Source: Thermoleophilia bacterium UBA6103 (lineage in GTDB: Bacteria; Actinomycetota; Thermoleophilia; UBA2241). From it: 27,154 bases of DNA. The translations under genes and the position numbers were made by a program. The notes under the pieces were generated by a model. The model searched no databases and was not told the origin of the DNA. It was given only the letters and a program-made list of their open reading frames with translations. The stretch covers positions 33,990 through 61,143 of the forward strand of contig DIWP01000031.1 in assembly GCA_002423545.1 (NCBI GenBank), given 5' to 3'. Shown here in pieces: positions 24,175-27,154 of this stretch (its first letter is position 1; each line of letters opens with the position of its first letter).

Positions 24175-25971
24175 TCAGCCGGCCGCCAGCTCCACGTCGA
24201 TCCGGTCGACGTTCTCAAAACGCTCGCGGACGACTCGACGGACCCGTTCGAGCATGCGCTCGGCGTGGTCCAGGTCGGGCCCCTCAGGCACGACCGTGAG
24301 GTTCACGAAGCGGTAGGCGCCACTGTTGCGGCCGCGCACTGTGAGCACCCGGCGCACGCCCGGCTGCTCCTCGACGCAGACCCGGATCCGGTCGAGCACG
24401 TCGCGCTCGAGCGAGGCGTCGAGGAGTACGCGGAGAGCGTCGAGCAGGACCTCGACGCCGGTCCACGCCAGAAGGGCGACGACCACCAGGGCGGCGATGG
24501 AATCGGTGTAGGGCACGCCGGCCCACTGCAGCCCCACGCCGAGCGCCACGCCGGCGCTGGCGGCGGCGTCGGAGAGGGCATGGCGGCCGTCTGCCTGCAG
24601 GCTCGGCGAGCGCTCCTGCCTGCCCACGCGCGCTTTGTAGCGTCCCAGCGCCGCCGTCACGACGACCACTCCGAGCATGAGCATCAGTACCGTCAGCGGC
24701 TGCTCGAGCGGCTCGGAGCCGTTGACGAGACGATCGACCGCCTCGCGCCCCAGCTCCCAGGCGCTCACCAGGACGAGGACGCCTATCCCCGCGGCGGTCA
24801 GGTTCTCGACCTTGTAGAGGCCCTGAGGGAAGGTCTGCGAGCGCCGCCGGGCGAGGCGCATGCCGGCCAGCACGGCCACGGAGGCGACGACGTCGACGAC
24901 GGTGTCGGTCCCCTCTGCGAGGACGGCGACGCTGCCGGAGCTCATCGCGACCGTGATCATGAGCGCAGCCATGGCCGCCGAGATGACCGTGGAGACGATC
25001 TCTGCCCGTTCGGCCCGGCTGATGCCGCCGCGCCGGCCGGCGCCGGCCGGGAGCGCAGCCGCGTCCGGCGATTCGTCGCCGGGAGAGGCTACCCCCTCTG
25101 TGAGGCCGGCAGCCGGACCGGCCGCCTCGGCGGGGACCAGTTCCACCACGATGTCGCCGACGTTGGCGACCTGCTCTCGCACCACCCGGCGCAGATCGCC
25201 GCAGAGCGCCTCAGCGGCGGCGAGCTCGGTCGTCTGCGGCGTCAGTCGCACGGTGAGCAGGCGGTAGCTGCCGGCGTTCCGCCCGGCGACCTCGACGACC
25301 CTCGCTACGCGCGGGTCGTCGTTGACCACACGCTCCACAGCAGACAGGACGCCGCACTCGACCGAGGCGTCGAGGAGCACCTTGAGGCCGCCGAACACGA
25401 TGTGCGCTCCGGTGGCGAAAAGGATGGCGCAGGCGAGGAAGGCGACCAGCTCGTCGGCGCGCTGCACGCCGAGTCCGGCCAGCACGGCGCCGACGGTCAT
25501 CAGGGACAGAGCGACCGCGTCGAGGATCGAGTGCCAGGCGTCGGCCCGCAGACTGGGACAGCCGTCGGCGCGTGCCACCATGGTCTTGGCGGCCCCCAGT
25601 CCGGCGGCAAGAACGGTCGCGATGAGCAGGTAGGGGACCGACTCCAGCGGCTCCGGCAGCAGGTCGCGTCCGGCGGCGAAGGCAGAGACGGCATACTTGC
25701 CGAGCTCCCAGGCGGCGACGATCACGAGCGCCCCTATCGCGACCGCGATCAGGTTCTCGATCTTGTAGAGGCCCTCGGCGAAGGCGTCGGTGCGGCGCCG
25801 GGACAGGCGCAGCCCGGCGTAGACCAGTAGCCCGGTGCACGCGCGCCCGCCGGTGAAGATAGCGGCCACGATCGAGAAATGCGGTCGTGTCTCGGCAAGG
25901 ATCAGCAGGGCGACGGCGAACGCGCCGCACACGGCGGCGGACGAGAGCGCCGTCAGTTCGCAGCGACGCAT
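24175..25971 (-). CDS. Tandem-fused cation diffusion facilitator (CDF) transporter with one degenerate half
   Basis: 598 residues, twice the usual 290-320. Residues about 1-285 and about 320-598 are each a CDF unit: six membrane helices, the RLSRRRTDAFAEGLYKIENL or RLARRRSQTFPQGLYKVENL loop, and a cytoplasmic C-terminal domain. A Gly/Pro/Ala-rich linker joins them. The C-terminal half has a full site like that of YiiP (DxxxD in TM2, HxxxD in TM5): D356-TVV-D360 and H464-ALS-D468. In the N-terminal half TM5 keeps H147-SIL-D151, but the TM2 positions are F39 and R43. CDFs work as dimers exchanging divalent metal for protons; here one chain would form a fixed, asymmetric dimer with one working site. 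No strong ribosome site precedes the ATG. Its metal is not predictable. Confidence 0.88.
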   Translation of the reverse strand: MRRCELTALSSAAVCGAFAVALLILAETRPHFSIVAAIFTGGRACTGLLVYAGLRLSRRRTDAFAEGLYKIENLIAVAIGALVIVAAWELGKYAVSAFAAGRDLLPEPLESVPYLLIATVLAAGLGAAKTMVARADGCPSLRADAWHSILDAVALSLMTVGAVLAGLGVQRADELVAFLACAILFATGAHIVFGGLKVLLDASVECGVLSAVERVVNDDPRVARVVEVAGRNAGSYRLLTVRLTPQTTELAAAEALCGDLRRVVREQVANVGDIVVELVPAEAAGPAAGLTEGVASPGDESPDAAALPAGAGRRGGISRAERAEIVSTVISAAMAALMITVAMSSGSVAVLAEGTDTVVDVVASVAVLAGMRLARRRSQTFPQGLYKVENLTAAGIGVLVLVSAWELGREAVDRLVNGSEPLEQPLTVLMLMLGVVVVTAALGRYKARVGRQERSPSLQADGRHALSDAAASAGVALGVGLQWAGVPYTDSIAALVVVALLAWTGVEVLLDALRVLLDASLERDVLDRIRVCVEEQPGVRRVLTVRGRNSGAYRFVNLTVVPEGPDLDHAERMLERVRRVVRERFENVDRIDVELAAG

Positions 25972-26138
25972 GTCGTCGTTCGCTCGGCAGGGTCGCAGAG
26001 GGCGCCCCCATGGGTCGTCTCACATGTCAACGGGACCTCGTCGTGTCGCCTGACGCTGCCCGACGTCTCGCAACGGGGCACGATGCGGCCTCTGGCCGGT
26101 GCGGAACGTATGCCTGGGACCGATGCGCGGGCGTTCCC
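25972..26138. other. Gap between paralogue B and the fused CDF gene
   Basis: 167 nt between two minus-strand genes. No convincing hairpin, promoter or small gene was recognised. Long for an operon gap, so the CDF gene may have its own promoter. Confidence 0.3.
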
Positions 26139-26699
26139 TCAGACCAGCGCGGCGACAGCGAAGAACAGCAGGAACCCTCCGAGGATCAGGAAGATCACCA
26201 CGTTCTTGACGTAGCGCGACCCGCCTTCCTCTGTGCGCACGCGATGTACGAACAGCCCGGCGCATTGCAGGAAGTAGGCGCCGTAGACGAGGCAGAGGGC
26301 GGCCTGCGCCGCGGGGCCCCAGGAGAGGAAGAAGGCAAGGATGGCCATCACGGCGACCGCGAGGTTGAAGAAGCCGACCTCGTACTGGAAGCCGCTCGGC
26401 TTGTCGCCGAAGCCCAGACGCTGGGCGTCGGCGCGGGCGAAGATGACGTGGCTCATGTAGGCGACCACGCCGACCCCGCCGACCGACAAGAGGCAGACCC
26501 ACTTCACGGCCTCGGCGGCGCCGTCGCTGGACAGAAACCAGAAGCCGAGGAAGACGCCGGCGACGGCCAGCAGATTGCGCGGCCAGATCAGCAGCTCGAC
26601 CATCCTGGCCCCGGTGTCGGCGGCTCGCGGACCGTGAGCCGCGCCGGCATCTGCCGTGTGTGCCGGCGAGCCGGCGTCGCTGTGTATCGTTGCGGCCAT
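26139..26699 (-). CDS. Small five-TM membrane protein, paralogue B
   Basis: 186 residues from the ATG at 26699, preceded by AAGGAGG at 6-nt spacing; a longer in-frame start at 26810 is unlikely. After an Ala/Gly/His-rich tail of about 35 residues come five hydrophobic segments in the same order as paralogue A (23625-24101). Shared motifs: SHVIFARADAQRLGF, YEVGFFNLAVAV, then YFLQCAGLFVHRV. The extra N-terminus is the main difference. It lies upstream of the fused CDF on the same strand, 167 nt away, so the CDF is flanked by both paralogues. The function is unknown; a link to metal transport is suggested only by position. Confidence 0.78.
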   Translation of the reverse strand: MAATIHSDAGSPAHTADAGAAHGPRAADTGARMVELLIWPRNLLAVAGVFLGFWFLSSDGAAEAVKWVCLLSVGGVGVVAYMSHVIFARADAQRLGFGDKPSGFQYEVGFFNLAVAVMAILAFFLSWGPAAQAALCLVYGAYFLQCAGLFVHRVRTEEGGSRYVKNVVIFLILGGFLLFFAVAALV

Positions 26700-27023
26700 G
26701 GCCGTCCTCCTTGTGTGAGGCTCCCGGCACACCGCTCGAGCTCGGACCGGGCGCTCGGCGTGCCGTCTCACGTGATGTCCTTCAACGCCTATCGGCACCA
26801 CGACCGGCAACCTGAACGACCGGCGCGATAAACGTCTCCCGGCCGCGATGGCGGGTTCTCAGCGCCCGTCTGTCGCTGCGTCGGGAACTGGGCACGACGG
26901 CGGCCGCACCGCGGGGCTGGCGATGGGCTCCGGCTCATGGAATGATGACCCGGTGCACATACGATGGCGGTAGCGTCGGGGTGTCGATGTGCGCTGTGAC
27001 GGCGACCGGGAAGAGGAGGGTCT
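26700..27023. promoter_or_regulatory. Divergent intergenic region (paralogue B / ABC ATPase)
   Basis: 324 nt between divergent starts. A 9-nt direct repeat ACGACCGGC occurs at 26800-26808 and 26816-26824, a 16-nt period that could suit a regulator. AT-richer segments at 26935-26965 (ATGGAATGATG, CATACGATGG) may hold the promoter of the downstream ABC gene. No gene, RNA or long hairpin was recognised. Confidence 0.3.
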
Positions 27024-27154
27024 GTGAGCATCGTCGAGGTCGATGATCTGCGCAAGCAGTACGACCCGCCCAAGGGCGTGCTCGCAGTCGACGGGGTGAG
27101 CTTCGACATCGCCGAGGGCGAGATCTTCAGCCTGCTCGGCCCCAACGGCGCCGG
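27024..27154 (+). CDS. ABC transporter ATP-binding protein (N-terminal part)
   Basis: Begins at a GTG with GAGGAGGG at 27013-27020 upstream and runs off the window after 43 codons. It shows the first strands of an ABC ATPase: IVEVDDLRKQY, VLAVDGVSFDI, EGEIFSLLGPNGAG. The last element is the start of Walker A, the remainder lying outside. The YDPPKGVLAVDGVSF arrangement is typical of DrrA/CcmA-like exporters with an ABC-2 permease, which would be expected next. Substrate unknown. Confidence 0.9.
   Translation, partial: MSIVEVDDLRKQYDPPKGVLAVDGVSFDIAEGEIFSLLGPNGA

Noticed and set aside
26789..27145. Minus-strand frame over the start of the last ABC ATPase
   Set aside because: The plus strand has a good ribosome site and the Walker A start; the minus frame is a shadow.
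1..27154. CRISPR arrays, tRNA/rRNA genes, insertion sequences, phage or integrase genes
   Set aside because: Scanning for regularly spaced repeats, tRNA-like arms, transposase motifs and terminal inverted repeats around genes gave nothing convincing; the few repeats found are two- or three-copy local repeats.

Overview
The window is very GC-rich (about 70% by eye), with compact gene spacing and strong GGAGG ribosome sites. It has GTG as well as ATG starts. The gene mix is an FtsX-type ABC exporter, an Lhr helicase, an MttB-family methyltransferase and exported transglutaminase and CapA-like proteins. This suggests a chromosomal segment of a soil or sediment actinobacterium-like organism (Actinomycetota, perhaps a deep lineage such as Thermoleophilia). 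The phylum is an inference from composition and families; no rRNA or tRNA is present to settle it.

Layout, left to right. (1) Positions 1-2864: the tail of a MacB/LolD-type ATPase, overlapping by ATGA with its two-domain FtsX permease, then two strong hairpins. (2) 3005-7762: a possible stress or conflict island. A minus-strand HTH-XRE/ImmA-like regulator with a mutated HEXXH motif faces a plus-strand pair made of an ARPP-1-like (DUF6569-type) protein and a GATase1-like protein. A HicB-HicA toxin-antitoxin pair follows. (3) 7846-9288: a non-pyrrolysine MttB-family methyltransferase without a corrinoid partner nearby. (4) 9577-12835: two exported hydrolases, an alpha/beta-hydrolase lipoprotein and an S9 prolyl-oligopeptidase. 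(5) 12836-13363: a gene-free stretch rich in hairpins and repeats. (6) 13364-17603: three minus-strand envelope genes (transglutaminase, CapA-like metallophosphatase, lipoprotein MsrA). (7) 17696-18311: a HEPN/MNT toxin-antitoxin pair whose HEPN lacks its usual N-terminus. (8) 18383-23464: an unusually long Lhr helicase. (9) 23625-26699: two paralogous five-TM proteins flanking a tandem-fused cation diffusion facilitator (CDF), in which only the C-terminal half keeps a complete metal site. (10) 27024-end: the start of another ABC ATPase.

Most genes are ordinary housekeeping or envelope functions. The parts that stand out are the asymmetric fused CDF with its flanking paralogues, the ARPP-1/GATase-like pair facing a probable pseudo-protease regulator, and the N-terminally shortened HEPN. 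I see no CRISPR array, transposase, integrase, rRNA or tRNA. I cannot demonstrate a wholly new system from sequence alone; the best candidates are in the findings.
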